DNA of 64,000 nucleotides from the NCBI RefSeq assembly GCF_030811555.1, contig NZ_JAUSQZ010000001.1, positions 2,663,241-2,727,240 of the forward strand, given 5' to 3'. Position 1 is the first letter of the stretch; each line of letters begins with the position of its first letter. Of this stretch, positions 30,371 through 38,616 are shown one piece after another. A model generated the notes under the pieces. The model saw nothing but the letters and a program-made list of their open reading frames with translations, had not been told where the DNA came from and did no database searches. Made by a program: the position numbers and the translations under genes. The DNA comes from Kineosporia succinea. GTDB taxonomy: Bacteria; Actinomycetota; Actinomycetes; Actinomycetales; Kineosporiaceae.

Positions 30371-31057
30371 TCAGTCGGTGCCGGGGGCGACCAGACGGAT
30401 CCCCACGCCGCGGGTGCTGTGCAGGTAGCGCGGCTCTGCGGCCGACTCCCCGAGCTTGCGGCGCAACCAGGACAGATGCACGTCGATGGTGCGGTCCCCG
30501 CCACCGTACGGCTGCTGCCAGACCTCGGCGAGCAGTTCGCGCTTACTGACCACCTCGCCGGCCCGCTGGGCCAGGGCCAGCAGCAGGTCGAACTCCTTGC
30601 GCGACAGTTCCAGCGGCTCACCGTCGAGGGTGGCCACGCGGGTGCGCGCGTCGAGCGCCAGACCGCCGACCGTGAGCGGGCCCTCGGTCTTCTGCGGCCC
30701 GCCGCGGCGCAGCACCGCGCGGATCCGGGCGTCGAGGTGGTCGGCGCCGAAGGGCTTGGTGACGAAGTCGTCGGCCCCGGCGTCGAGGGCGCGGACGGCG
30801 TCCGTGTCCTCGTCGCGGGCCGTCACGACGATCACCGGCACCTCGCTCACGGCACGCAGCATCGTCAGCACCTGGATGCCGTCGACGTCGGGCAGACCGA
30901 GGTCGAGCAGGACTACGTCCGGCCGATCGTCGATCACCGACTGCAGGCCGGGAAGACCTCCCGGCTGCCATTGCACTGCGTGACCGCGATCGGTCAGAGC
31001 TCTGGAGAGGGCCGCGCGGATTCCCGCGTCGTCCTCGATGATCAGAATGACCGCCAC
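30371..31057 (-). CDS. OmpR/PhoB-family response regulator
   Basis: A 228-residue regulator. The receiver domain has the acidic pair in IIEDDAG, the phosphoacceptor Asp in VVLLDLGLPD, the Thr of VTARDED and Lys of FVTKPFG, all intact. The C-terminal winged helix contains LELSRKEFDLLLALAQRAGEVVSKRELLAEVW and the RTIDVHLSWLRRKLGE recognition region. GTG at 31055-31057 begins right at the receiver; longer in-frame starts would add unrelated residues. It pairs with the kinase at 28950. A perfect 23-bp dyad lies 30 bases upstream. Confidence 0.92.
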   Translation of the reverse strand: MAVILIIEDDAGIRAALSRALTDRGHAVQWQPGGLPGLQSVIDDRPDVVLLDLGLPDVDGIQVLTMLRAVSEVPVIVVTARDEDTDAVRALDAGADDFVTKPFGADHLDARIRAVLRRGGPQKTEGPLTVGGLALDARTRVATLDGEPLELSRKEFDLLLALAQRAGEVVSKRELLAEVWQQPYGGGDRTIDVHLSWLRRKLGESAAEPRYLHSTRGVGIRLVAPGTD

Positions 31058-31086
31058 GTGCGCGACGGTACCGGCTGTGGAGTGGT

Positions 31087-31109
31087 TCCGGACATTCTGA
31101 ATGTCCGGA
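31087..31109. promoter_or_regulatory. Perfect 23-bp dyad in divergent promoter region
   Basis: TCCGGACATTC at 31087-31097 and GAATGTCCGGA at 31099-31109 are exact inverted copies around a single T. The site is central between the response regulator gene (leftward) and the secreted protein gene at 31158 (rightward), so it is a strong candidate operator for one or both. Whether the local response regulator binds it is unknown. Confidence 0.7.
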
Positions 31110-31157
31110 TCTCCACCCGCACGGCTCAACGCTATGGTGCCGACGGAGGTGATTTGG

Positions 31158-32153
31158 GTGAAACGCCGGATCGTGGGCACGCTACTTGTGTGGCTGGCGG
31201 CAGTCGCGACGGTTGCCGCTATCGCGTCGTTCGCGATCGGCGAGGCCGGTCGTCAGGTGACGTCCTCGCCGGTCTCCGCCCCGTCACCGATCGCAGTTTC
31301 GTCCTCGGCCGCATCGCCGGCAGTCACGCACAGTGGCGTCTCCGGTACGGGCCCGGACGTCGGTCCGACCCCGTTCCCGGGGGCCTCCCGTCCGGGTCGC
31401 CACAGCCGCGCGGTGGACACCGACGGCGGCCGGATCCAGGCTCGTTGTGCTGGGGAAGAGGTCAGTCTCGACGGTGGGTACGCCCGGCCCGAGGGTGGCT
31501 GGCGCGCCCGGATCCACTCCGCGCAGACGGCCCGGCTGGAGGTCGTGTTCTCGCTCGGGCGCTCCCGGGCGGTCCTGGTCACGGCTGTTTGTGAAGGCGG
31601 CGCACCGGCTTTCCGGGCGGCCGCGGTCGATCCGGATCGCCCGGACGCCTCGTCCAGAACCGCGTCCGGTGGCGCGGGCGGGCAGCCGGAGGCCGGTGTG
31701 ACGGAAATCTCGTCGCCTCCGACCCGGCCGGACCAGTCCCCTGCCCCGTCGTACTCCGGCGATCCGTCCCCTTCGAGCGGTTCGACCGTTCCGCCTCCGG
31801 TCGCGAGTCCGGCGGAGCCCACCTCGTCCGGCACCTCTGCTCCGGCGCTCCCGGGCCGGCCCGCGCCCTCCACCACCCCGGAGGTGACCGGGGAGCCGTC
31901 GGTGAGCGGAACGTCCGCCGGTTCGCAGGAGTCTGAGGATCCGGAAGCTTCGCCGGAGCCGGGAAGTGCCGAAAGCGCGCAGGGTGCGGGCGGTTCGCCC
32001 GGCTCGACCGGACAGGTGACGGATGCCCCGGACCAGGGATCCGGGCCCTCGGCCACGTCATCATCGGGTGACTGTGAGGACGCGGGTGCAGCGACGGTGC
32101 CGGAGGGCATCTGTGAGTCGGCGGACCCCGGATCCATCCCCGTCGCGATGTGA
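31158..32153 (+). CDS. Membrane-anchored secreted protein with Pro/Ser/Thr-rich tail
   Basis: A 331-residue protein. The GTG start has a near-perfect ribosome binding site GGAGGTGAT. One membrane span (IVGTLLVWLAAVATVAAIASFAIG) is followed by a linker, a compact domain of about 70 residues (GGRIQARCAGEEVSLDGGYARPEGGWRARI... VLVTAVCEGGAPAF) with two Cys likely in a disulfide, then some 150 residues rich in Pro, Ser, Gly and Thr and a final segment with two more Cys (SGDCEDAG, EGICES). The small domain resembles ones found in other actinomycete membrane proteins. Divergent from the response regulator, which may control it. Confidence 0.7.
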   Translation: MKRRIVGTLLVWLAAVATVAAIASFAIGEAGRQVTSSPVSAPSPIAVSSSAASPAVTHSGVSGTGPDVGPTPFPGASRPGRHSRAVDTDGGRIQARCAGEEVSLDGGYARPEGGWRARIHSAQTARLEVVFSLGRSRAVLVTAVCEGGAPAFRAAAVDPDRPDASSRTASGGAGGQPEAGVTEISSPPTRPDQSPAPSYSGDPSPSSGSTVPPPVASPAEPTSSGTSAPALPGRPAPSTTPEVTGEPSVSGTSAGSQESEDPEASPEPGSAESAQGAGGSPGSTGQVTDAPDQGSGPSATSSSGDCEDAGAATVPEGICESADPGSIPVAM

Positions 32154-32202
32154 GCCGATCGGGTTTTCTTTCCGGGCCGGGAACACCGGCCGCCCTTCGA
32201 TA

Positions 32203-32223
32203 GTTGAGCGAGGCAGACTCAAG
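32203..32223. promoter_or_regulatory. HAIR element 1 (HspR operator) before dnaK
   Basis: GTTGAGC-N7-ACTCAAG closely matches the HspR consensus CTTGAGT-N7-ACTCAAG. It lies 87 bases before the dnaK start, in the expected promoter zone. HspR is encoded at the end of this operon, giving autoregulation. Confidence 0.85.
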
Positions 32224-32265
32224 TTAGATCAGTCCCGAATTGACTGACTGCGGAGACTGCATCAA

Positions 32266-32286
32266 CCTGAGTGAGGGCCACTCAGC
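32266..32286. promoter_or_regulatory. HAIR-like element 2 before dnaK
   Basis: CCTGAGT-N7-ACTCAGC is a perfect inner dyad (CTGAGT/ACTCAG) with the HAIR spacing but one changed position in each arm. It lies 24 bases before the dnaK start and 63 bp after element 1, six helical turns, so two HspR dimers could act together. Confidence 0.65.
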
Positions 32287-32309
32287 TCTTATCGAAGGGA
32301 ACCAAGATC

Positions 32310-34181
32310 ATGGCAAGAGCGGTCGGAATCGACCTCGGAACCACCAACTCCGTCGTGGCCGTGCTCGAGGGCGGCGAGCCCACCGTCATCGCGAACGCCG
32401 AGGGCGGTCGCACCACGCCGTCCGTCGTGGCGTTCGCCAAGTCCGGCGAGCCGCTGGTCGGCGAGGTCGCCAAGCGCCAGGCCGTCACGAACGTCGAGCG
32501 GACCATTCGCTCCGTCAAGCGGCACATGGGCACGGACTGGAACATCGCGATCGACGACAAGAAGTACACGTCGCAGGAGATCTCGGCCCGTGTGCTTCAG
32601 AAGCTCAAGCGCGACGCGGAGGAGTACCTCGGCGAGACCGTCACCGACGCGGTGATCACGGTCCCGGCCTACTTCAACGACTCACAGCGGCAGGCCACCA
32701 AGGAGGCCGGCGAGATCGCGGGCCTCAACGTGCGCCGCATCATCAACGAGCCCACCGCCGCGGCCCTCGCCTACGGTCTGGAGAAGGGCAAGGCTGACGA
32801 GCGCATCCTGGTCTTCGACCTCGGTGGCGGCACGTTCGACGTCTCCCTGCTCGAGGTCGACGTCGAAGAGGGTGGCAGCACCGCCATCCAGGTCGTCTCG
32901 ACCGCCGGTGACAACCACCTCGGTGGTGACGACTGGGACCAGCGCGTCATGGACCACCTGGTCAACACGGTGAAGAGCTCGACCGGTGTCGACCTGTCGA
33001 AAGACAAGATCGCCATGCAGCGTCTGCGTGAGGCCGCCGAGCAGGCGAAGAAGGAACTGTCCAGCGCGACGTCCACGACGATCTCGCTGCAGTACCTCTC
33101 GATGACCGAGAACGGTCCGGTCCACCTGGACGAGAAGCTCACCCGGGCCCAGTTCCAGCAGATGACGGCCGACCTGCTCGAGCGCACCAAGGCGCCGTTC
33201 CAGTCGGTCATCAAGGAGGCGGGCATCTCCGTCTCCGAGATCGACCACATCGTGCTCGTCGGTGGTTCCACGCGTATGCCCGCCGTGAGCGAGCTGGTGC
33301 GTGAGCTGACCGGTGGCAAGGAGCCCAACAAGGGCGTCAACCCGGACGAGGTCGTCGCCATCGGCGCCGCCCTGCAGGCCGGCGTCATCCTCGGAGACCG
33401 CAAAGACGTCCTGCTCCTCGACGTCACCCCGCTCAGCCTGGGCATCGAGACCAAGGGCGGCGTGATGACCAAGCTCATCCACCGCAACACCGCGATCCCG
33501 ACCAAGGCGTCCGAGGTCTTCACCACGGCCGACGACAACCAGCCGCAGGTGCTCATCCAGGTCTTCCAGGGTGAGCGTGAGCTGGCGCGCGACAACAAGC
33601 CGCTGGGCAACTTCGAGCTCACCGGTATCGCTCCCGCCCCCCGGGGCGTGCCGCAGATCGAGGTCACCTTCGACATCGACGCCGACGGCATCGTGAACGT
33701 GTCCGCGAAAGACCGCGGCACGGGCAAGGAGCAGGCGATGCGGATCACCGGCGGCTCGGCCCTGTCCAAGGACGAGATCGACCGCATGGTGAAGGAGGCC
33801 GAGCAGCACGCTGAGGAAGACCGTCAGCGTCGCGACGAGGCCGAGGTCCGCAACGGCGCCGAGCAGCTCGTCTACTCCACCGAGAAGTTCCTGCGCGACA
33901 GCGAGGACAAGCTTCCCGAAGAGGGCAAGGCCAAGGTCAACACGGCCATCGCCGAGCTGAAGACGGCGCTCGAGGGCACCGACATCAACGAGATCAAGGC
34001 CAAGCAGGAGGCCCTGTCCACGGCCAGCCAGGAACTCGGCGCGGCGCTCTACGCGCAGCAGTCCGAGGGTGGGGCCGAGGGTGCGGCCCCCGGTGCCGGC
34101 GCCGCGGGTGCGTCCGCCGGTAGCTCGTCGAAGAACGACGACGACGTGGTCGACGCCGAGATCGTCGACGAGGACAAGTGA
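32310..34181 (+). CDS. dnaK: Molecular chaperone DnaK (Hsp70)
   Basis: A 623-residue Hsp70. The N-terminal ATPase has [72 protein letters not shown] and [13 protein letters not shown]; the substrate domain starts after [14 protein letters not shown]; the C-terminal tail ends with the acidic DAEIVDEDK. It folds and protects proteins with GrpE and DnaJ and is the co-repressor partner of HspR in actinomycetes. The ribosome binding site GAAGGGA precedes the ATG. The stop overlaps grpE. Confidence 0.98.
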   Translation: MARAVGIDLGTTNSVVAVLEGGEPTVIANAEGGRTTPSVVAFAKSGEPLVGEVAKRQAVTNVERTIRSVKRHMGTDWNIAIDDKKYTSQEISARVLQKLKRDAEEYLGETVTDAVITVPAYFNDSQRQATKEAGEIAGLNVRRIINEPTAAALAYGLEKGKADERILVFDLGGGTFDVSLLEVDVEEGGSTAIQVVSTAGDNHLGGDDWDQRVMDHLVNTVKSSTGVDLSKDKIAMQRLREAAEQAKKELSSATSTTISLQYLSMTENGPVHLDEKLTRAQFQQMTADLLERTKAPFQSVIKEAGISVSEIDHIVLVGGSTRMPAVSELVRELTGGKEPNKGVNPDEVVAIGAALQAGVILGDRKDVLLLDVTPLSLGIETKGGVMTKLIHRNTAIPTKASEVFTTADDNQPQVLIQVFQGERELARDNKPLGNFELTGIAPAPRGVPQIEVTFDIDADGIVNVSAKDRGTGKEQAMRITGGSALSKDEIDRMVKEAEQHAEEDRQRRDEAEVRNGAEQLVYSTEKFLRDSEDKLPEEGKAKVNTAIAELKTALEGTDINEIKAKQEALSTASQELGAALYAQQSEGGAEGAAPGAGAAGASAGSSSKNDDDVVDAEIVDEDK

Positions 34182-34942
34182 TGGGTGAGCAGACTGTCGA
34201 TCCGTCGGAGAACGGCTCCTCGGGGCCGGTAGTCCGCGACCGACGTCGGCTCGACCCGGAAACCGGTCAGGTGCGCGAGGAGTCGGCGGAAACGGGCGAG
34301 ACCACGGAGGGGGCCAAGGCCGGCAAGAAGCCGGCCCACGCCTCCGACGCCCCGGTCGACGCCAAGGCCGAGGCCGACGGCGAGAGCCCGGCCGAGGCCG
34401 ACGCCGAAGGTCAGGGCGACACCGGTACCAAGGCTGACGAGTCGTCCTCGGACGACGACGAGAAGGGAACGGAGGAGGTTTCGCTGGACGGCATCCTGGC
34501 CGACCTCGACGCCGCCCGGTCCTCGGCCGCGGAGCGACTCGACGACCTGCAGCGTCTGCAGGCCGAGTTCGTGAACTACCGGCGCCGGGTCGATCGTGAC
34601 CGCGACGTGTCGAAGGAGACGGCGATCGCCGGTGTGCTGGAGGCCCTGCTTCCGGTGCTCGACGACGTCCACCTCGCCCGTCAGCACGGCGATCTGGAGT
34701 CCGGCCCGTTCGCGGCGATCGCCGAGAAGCTCGAGGCGGTGCTGGAGCGGTTCGGTCTGGTCCGCTACGGCGAGGCCGGCGAGGAGTTCGACCCGTCCGT
34801 CCACGAGGCGCTGATGCGCACCGAGGCGGAACTGGCCGAAGGCACCACGACGACCACGGTCGTCCAGGTGCTGCAGCCCGGCTATCGCAGTGGTGACCGG
34901 GTGCTGCGGGCAGCCCGGGTCGCCGTGGCCGACCCAAACTGA
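34181..34942 (+). CDS. grpE: Nucleotide exchange factor GrpE
   Basis: A 253-residue GrpE, the DnaK nucleotide exchange factor. It has a long acidic, low-complexity N-terminus (about 100 residues rich in Glu, Asp, Ala), the coiled-coil with LQRLQAEFVNYRRRVDRDRD, and the C-terminal beta domain with FGLVRYGEAGEEFDPSVHEALM and VLQPGYRSGDRVLRAARVAVA. The ATG shares its A with the dnaK stop (TGATG). The N-terminal extension is longer than in E. coli (197 residues) but common in actinomycetes. Confidence 0.96.
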   Translation: MGEQTVDPSENGSSGPVVRDRRRLDPETGQVREESAETGETTEGAKAGKKPAHASDAPVDAKAEADGESPAEADAEGQGDTGTKADESSSDDDEKGTEEVSLDGILADLDAARSSAAERLDDLQRLQAEFVNYRRRVDRDRDVSKETAIAGVLEALLPVLDDVHLARQHGDLESGPFAAIAEKLEAVLERFGLVRYGEAGEEFDPSVHEALMRTEAELAEGTTTTTVVQVLQPGYRSGDRVLRAARVAVADPN

Positions 34943-34956
34943 CACCTCGCCCGTGA

Positions 34957-34997
34957 CCGGAGCGGGAATCGGCTGAGCCGGCCGATTCCCGCTCCGG
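34957..34997 (+). promoter_or_regulatory. 17-bp intercistronic stem-loop between grpE and dnaJ
   Basis: CCGGAGCGGGAATCGGC at 34957-34973 pairs perfectly with 34981-34997 over a seven-base loop. No T-run follows, so it is unlikely to end transcription fully. It may stabilise the dnaK-grpE part of the mRNA, mark a processing site or attenuate dnaJ and hspR expression. Confidence 0.7.
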
Positions 34998-35024
34998 GCC
35001 TCCCGGCGGCTCAAGGAGAGACAC

Positions 35025-36107
35025 ATGGCGGGCCAGGACTGGTTCGAAAAGGACTTCTACTCGGTACTCGGAGTGCCGCAGAACGCCAGTGCGGCAGACA
35101 TCAAGAAGGCGTACCGCAAGGTCGCGCGTACTCACCATCCGGACGCCAACCCGGGTGACAACGCGGCCGAGAAGCGGTTCAAGGAGGTCGGCGAGGCCTA
35201 CGCGGTGCTCTCCGACCCCGAGCAGCGCCAGCAGTACGACGCGATCCGCGCGATGTCCCGCGGCGGAGCACGTTTCACGGCCGGTGGAGCCGGTCCCGCC
35301 GGCGGTGCCAGTGGTGCGGGCTTCGAAGACCTGCTGGGCAACCTGTTCGGCGGCGGTGTGCCGGGCGCGGGCATGCCTGGTGCCGGTCAGCAGCGGGTGC
35401 GGTACACCACCACCGGTGGCCCGGGCGCGGGTCCGGGCCGGGGCGGCGCCGAGTCCCCGATCTTCGAAGACATGCTCAACGGCCTCTTCCCGCCCGGCAG
35501 CGGTGGCGGCAACGGCTACCGTTCCCCGCGCGGCCCGATGCGGGGCGGCGACCTCAACGCCACCGCCACCCTGACCTTCCGTCAGGCGATGGAGGGCGCA
35601 CAGCTCAATCTCCGGGTCGACGACCCGCAGGCCGGTCTGCGCACCATCACGGCACGCATCCCCGCCGGGGTGCGCGACGGCCAGAAGGTGCGCCTGCGCG
35701 GCAAGGGCAAGTCGTCCGACATGGGGGGTGAGCCGGGCGACCTGTGGGTCACGGTGTCGGTCGAGCCGCACCCGATCTTCACGCTCGACGGTGCCGACGT
35801 CCGCATCACCGTGCCGGTCACCTTCCCGGAGGCCGTCTTCGGCACCGAGATCGAGGTGCCCACCCCCGACGGTGCCCGGGTGAAGCTCAAGGTGCCCGCC
35901 GGAACGCCCTCCGGCCGCACCCTGCGGGCCCGGGGCCGAGGCGTGAAAACCGCCAAGCGCACCGGTGATCTGCTGGTGACGCTGCAGGTGGCGGTGCCCC
36001 AGCGGGTCGACAGCAAGGCCCGGGAGGCGCTGAACACGTTCGCGGAGGCGACGGCCGGGGAGAACCCCCGCTCCGGGCTCTTCGCCCATCTCGACGACAA
36101 ACCCTAG
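35025..36107 (+). CDS. dnaJ: DnaJ-family co-chaperone lacking the zinc finger (CbpA-like)
   Basis: A 360-residue J-domain protein. The J domain (residues about 10-72) has the HPD motif in [13 protein letters not shown] Gly-rich region with [12 protein letters not shown] and [12 protein letters not shown] follows, then two C-terminal beta domains ([55 protein letters not shown]). There is not a single CxxCxGxG motif, so it is a type II, CbpA-like protein instead of the zinc-finger DnaJ often found in dnaK operons. GAGAGA precedes the ATG. Confidence 0.93.
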   Translation: MAGQDWFEKDFYSVLGVPQNASAADIKKAYRKVARTHHPDANPGDNAAEKRFKEVGEAYAVLSDPEQRQQYDAIRAMSRGGARFTAGGAGPAGGASGAGFEDLLGNLFGGGVPGAGMPGAGQQRVRYTTTGGPGAGPGRGGAESPIFEDMLNGLFPPGSGGGNGYRSPRGPMRGGDLNATATLTFRQAMEGAQLNLRVDDPQAGLRTITARIPAGVRDGQKVRLRGKGKSSDMGGEPGDLWVTVSVEPHPIFTLDGADVRITVPVTFPEAVFGTEIEVPTPDGARVKLKVPAGTPSGRTLRARGRGVKTAKRTGDLLVTLQVAVPQRVDSKAREALNTFAEATAGENPRSGLFAHLDDKP

Positions 36108-36128
36108 GCAGGACACGGAGGCCCGGCG

Positions 36129-36596
36129 ATGGCTGACGAGATCAACGTCGAGTTCAGCGGCGAGTTCAGCGTCGACCCGGACGCGCCCATCTTCGTGATC
36201 TCGGTGGCGGCCCAGCTCGCCGGGATGCACCCGCAGACGCTGCGGCAGTACGACCGGCTCGGCCTGGTGACCCCGGGCCGGTCGGCCGGCCGGGGTCGCC
36301 GCTACTCGCCCCGCGACGTCGCGTCTCTGCGCGAGGTGCAGCGCCTTTCCCAGGAGGAGGGCGTGAACCTGGCCGGGATCAAGCGGATTCTCGATCTGGA
36401 GTACGAGAACCGGGCTCTGCGGGGCCAGGTCGACGCCCTGATGAAAGAGCTCCAGGTACTCCAGGCCAAACTGCGCGGTGCGGGCCGGGTGTTCGCGGCC
36501 GAACCGGGCGGCGACATCGTGGCGGTGGCCCCCGGGCGCCGCCCGCAGCGGCCTGTCACCTCGACGGCGCTGGTCGTGTGGCGTCCCGGCCGGTAG
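36129..36596 (+). CDS. hspR: Heat-shock repressor HspR (MerR family)
   Basis: A 155-residue MerR-type repressor. The winged helix starts PIFVISVAAQLAGMHPQTLRQYDRLGLVTPGRSAGRGRRYSPRDVASL, the exact HspR form, followed by LSQEEGVNLAGIKRIL and a coiled-coil (EYENRALRGQVDALMKELQVLQAKL). It represses the dnaK operon and clpB at HAIR sites with DnaK as co-repressor; three such sites are in this window (32203, 32266, 55301). Last gene of the operon. Confidence 0.97.
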   Translation: MADEINVEFSGEFSVDPDAPIFVISVAAQLAGMHPQTLRQYDRLGLVTPGRSAGRGRRYSPRDVASLREVQRLSQEEGVNLAGIKRILDLEYENRALRGQVDALMKELQVLQAKLRGAGRVFAAEPGGDIVAVAPGRRPQRPVTSTALVVWRPGR

Positions 36597-36601
36597 AACT
36601 G

Positions 36602-37090
36602 ATGACCATGGAATCAGATCTGCGTGCCCTCATCGATGAGATCGAAGACCAGGAGCGCCGTCTCCGGCTTCCCGGCTTCGACAACGACGACGCCTGGCAG
36701 ATCGGCATCATCCTGGTCGAGCTGGCCGCCTCCCGCCGCGCCCCGGTGACGGTCGACCTGCGCCGCAACGGCCAGCAGCTCTTCCACTACGCCCTGCCCG
36801 GCACCAACGCCGACAACGACGCCTGGATCCGCCGTAAGGCCGCCGTGGTCGACCGGTTCGGCCTCTCCTCGCTGCTCGTCGGGCGCCAGGCGCTCGCCGA
36901 CGGCGTCACCTTCGAAGAGCGTTTCCGCCTCGACCCGGCCGATTACGCCGCGCACGGCGGCTCGTTCCCGGTTCACGTGCACGGCGTCGGGGTGGTCGGA
37001 ACCGTGACGGTGTCGGGTCTGCCCGAGGTCGACGACCACATGATGGTCGTGGCCGGGCTCGAGCAGTATCTCGAAGACCTCAGTAAGTAG
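36602..37090 (+). CDS. UPF0303/heme-degrading-domain family protein
   Basis: A 162-residue protein of the UPF0303 (HbpS/DUF336-like) family. Features are DDAWQIGIILVELAASRRAPVTVDLRRNGQQLFHYALPGTNADNDAWIRRKAAVVDRFG and the Gly/His segment AAHGGSFPVHVHGVGVVGTVTVSGLPEVDDHMMVV near the C-terminus. Related proteins bind haem or cobalamin-like ligands, but no activity can be assigned. It starts five bases after hspR and may be read with the heat-shock operon. The end overlaps the convergent membrane protein gene by 11 bases. Confidence 0.8.
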   Translation: MTMESDLRALIDEIEDQERRLRLPGFDNDDAWQIGIILVELAASRRAPVTVDLRRNGQQLFHYALPGTNADNDAWIRRKAAVVDRFGLSSLLVGRQALADGVTFEERFRLDPADYAAHGGSFPVHVHGVGVVGTVTVSGLPEVDDHMMVVAGLEQYLEDLSK

Positions 37091-37556
37091 CGCCCCGGCG
37101 CGCGCCCACGGCCACCGCGGTCAGGGCGACCGCCAGCAGCAGCACGCCCCCCACCCAACCGCCGCCGCTCAGCCGCCCGGCCACCGCGAGCCCCAGGGCC
37201 AGCACGGCCGGCGGCACCGGCGCGGCCCGCAGGCTGTCGGCCCCGCTCAGCCCGGCCCGGCGCAGGCTGCGCGCCGCCACGAACGCCCCTGAACCGCAGG
37301 CGAACCCGGCCACCAGGGCGGACAGCAGGGTGAAGAGCCGCGCGTGGGCCTGGCCGGTGGTGTAGTCGGCGGTGCCCAGGAACACCGCGACCAGCAGCGT
37401 CTGCGGCACCAGGAAACCGATGACCGCGGTGGCCAGACCCGCGACCGTGCCCATCAGCAGCCGCCCCGGGGTGGGTTCGGCCCCCGGGGTGAGCTCGTCG
37501 GGCAGCACCCACCACGACCGGCGACGGCGTCGCGTCTCGCTCCGGTAACGACCCAT
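37080..37556 (-). CDS. Four-span membrane protein (hypothetical)
   Basis: A 158-residue protein with a very basic, tryptophan-containing N-terminus (RSETRRRRRSWWVLPDEL) and four hydrophobic segments (LLMGTVAGLATAVIGFLVPQTLLVAVFLG; FTLLSALVAGFACGSGAFVA; VPPAVLALGLAVAGRL; WVGGVLLLAVALTAVAVG). No family was recognised. It is divergent from the Tad pilus operon, sharing a 104-base gap with it, and convergent with the UPF0303 gene. Confidence 0.6.
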   Translation of the reverse strand: MGRYRSETRRRRRSWWVLPDELTPGAEPTPGRLLMGTVAGLATAVIGFLVPQTLLVAVFLGTADYTTGQAHARLFTLLSALVAGFACGSGAFVAARSLRRAGLSGADSLRAAPVPPAVLALGLAVAGRLSGGGWVGGVLLLAVALTAVAVGARRGATY

Positions 37557-37660
37557 GACCGATTTCCCCGTATTGACCGTTTGGGTACGGAATCCTCTGT
37601 TACCTTACTTCAACCCAAGGTCACGAACGCCAGTTTCTGCATCGCTGGAGGGTGGCAAGG

Positions 37661-38398
37661 ATGAATCCGCGGCAGCGGCGCGGCGTGCTGCTCATGGGAG
37701 TCGCCGTTCTCGGTGCGGTGGCTGTCTTCCTGCTCATCGCCGGCTATGTGAGCGACATTGGCCACCGGGTCGGCCCGATGACCACCAGCTACCGCTTCAC
37801 CGACGAGGTGAAGAAGTACGCCCCGATCACCGCCGACGACATCGAAGAGGTCGAGCTTCCCTCGAAATGGTTGCCCGAGGCGGCGATCCAGTCGTTCGAC
37901 ACCTCCCGCGGCCTGGTCGCCACCAGCGACATCCCGGCCGGGGCGATGCTGCAGGAGGGCATGGCCTCGTCGCCGCCCGAGCTGAAACCCGGCCAGAGCG
38001 AGATCGCCATCCTGATCGACGCCGAGACCGGCGTCGGTGGCAAGATCCAGACCGGCGACCTGGTCGACATCTACGGCACGTTCAGCGTGAGCAGCACCGA
38101 CGCGCAGGGCGGCAGCGAGAAGGCCGACCAGGCGCGGGTGATCGTCAGCAACGCCCAGGTGCTCGCGATCGGGGCGCTGCAGAAGATCGACTCCCCCGAC
38201 CAGGAGGAGTTCCGCCAGACCGAGGTCGTGCCCGTCACCTTCGCCCTCGACCGCGAAGACAGCCTGAAGGTCACCTACGCCGAGAGTTTCGCCACCAAGG
38301 TCCGGCTCGCCCTGGTCGCCCCGGGCACGCGCTCGCAGCCGCCGGGCAGCAACGGCGTGCTCGAGGGCTCCCAGCTCCTGAAGGCAGGCCGAGGATGA
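37661..38398 (+). CDS. cpaB: Flp pilus assembly protein CpaB/RcpC
   Basis: A 245-residue CpaB-like protein, first gene of the Tad operon. One membrane span (GVLLMGVAVLGAVAVFLLIAGYV) leads to an SAF-like domain (YAPITADDIEEVELPSKWLP... LVATSDIPAGAMLQEGM) and the RcpC domain (QSEIAILIDAETGVGGKIQTGDLVDIYGTFSV). In actinomycetes, which lack an outer-membrane secretin, it probably acts in the membrane or wall during pilus assembly. GGAGGG precedes the ATG at 37661; an upstream GTG at 37652 is possible. The 3' end overlaps the next gene (ATGA). Confidence 0.88.
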   Translation: MNPRQRRGVLLMGVAVLGAVAVFLLIAGYVSDIGHRVGPMTTSYRFTDEVKKYAPITADDIEEVELPSKWLPEAAIQSFDTSRGLVATSDIPAGAMLQEGMASSPPELKPGQSEIAILIDAETGVGGKIQTGDLVDIYGTFSVSSTDAQGGSEKADQARVIVSNAQVLAIGALQKIDSPDQEEFRQTEVVPVTFALDREDSLKVTYAESFATKVRLALVAPGTRSQPPGSNGVLEGSQLLKAGRG

Positions 38399-38616
38399 AC
38401 CGGCAGCAGCCGGGCCGAGCGACGAGCCGGCCGCAGCCGAAACCGCAGCCCCAGCCGAAACCGCAGCCGAAACCGCAGCCGCAGCCGCAGCCGAAACCCC
38501 AGCCCCAGCCGCAGCCGAAACCCCAGCCCCAGCCGCAGCCGAAACCGCAGCACCAGCCCCAGCCCCAGCCGAAATCGAAACCGCAGCCGGGCCGCCGCAG
38601 CCGGGGCGCGAGATGA
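38395..38616 (+). CDS. QP/KP-repeat small basic protein inside the Tad operon
   Basis: A 73-residue protein built almost only of Pro, Gln and Lys: after MNRQQPGRATSR come repeats of the form PQPKPQPQPKPQP, ending PGRRSRGAR. The start overlaps the cpaB stop and the stop overlaps the next start, each by ATGA, exactly like the other operon genes, which argues that it is translated. At DNA level a 24-bp unit is perfectly duplicated at 38491-38514 and 38515-38538. No membrane span. The composition recalls the extended Pro-rich part of TonB or wall-spanning linkers; function unknown. Confidence 0.65.
   Translation: MNRQQPGRATSRPQPKPQPQPKPQPKPQPQPQPKPQPQPQPKPQPQPQPKPQHQPQPQPKSKPQPGRRSRGAR

Noticed and set aside
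32682-36230. A 1182-codon open frame on the minus strand across dnaK-grpE-dnaJ
   Set aside because: It lies antisense to three certain chaperone genes and its translation is low-complexity Gly/Arg/His-rich, as expected from the third-position GC bias.
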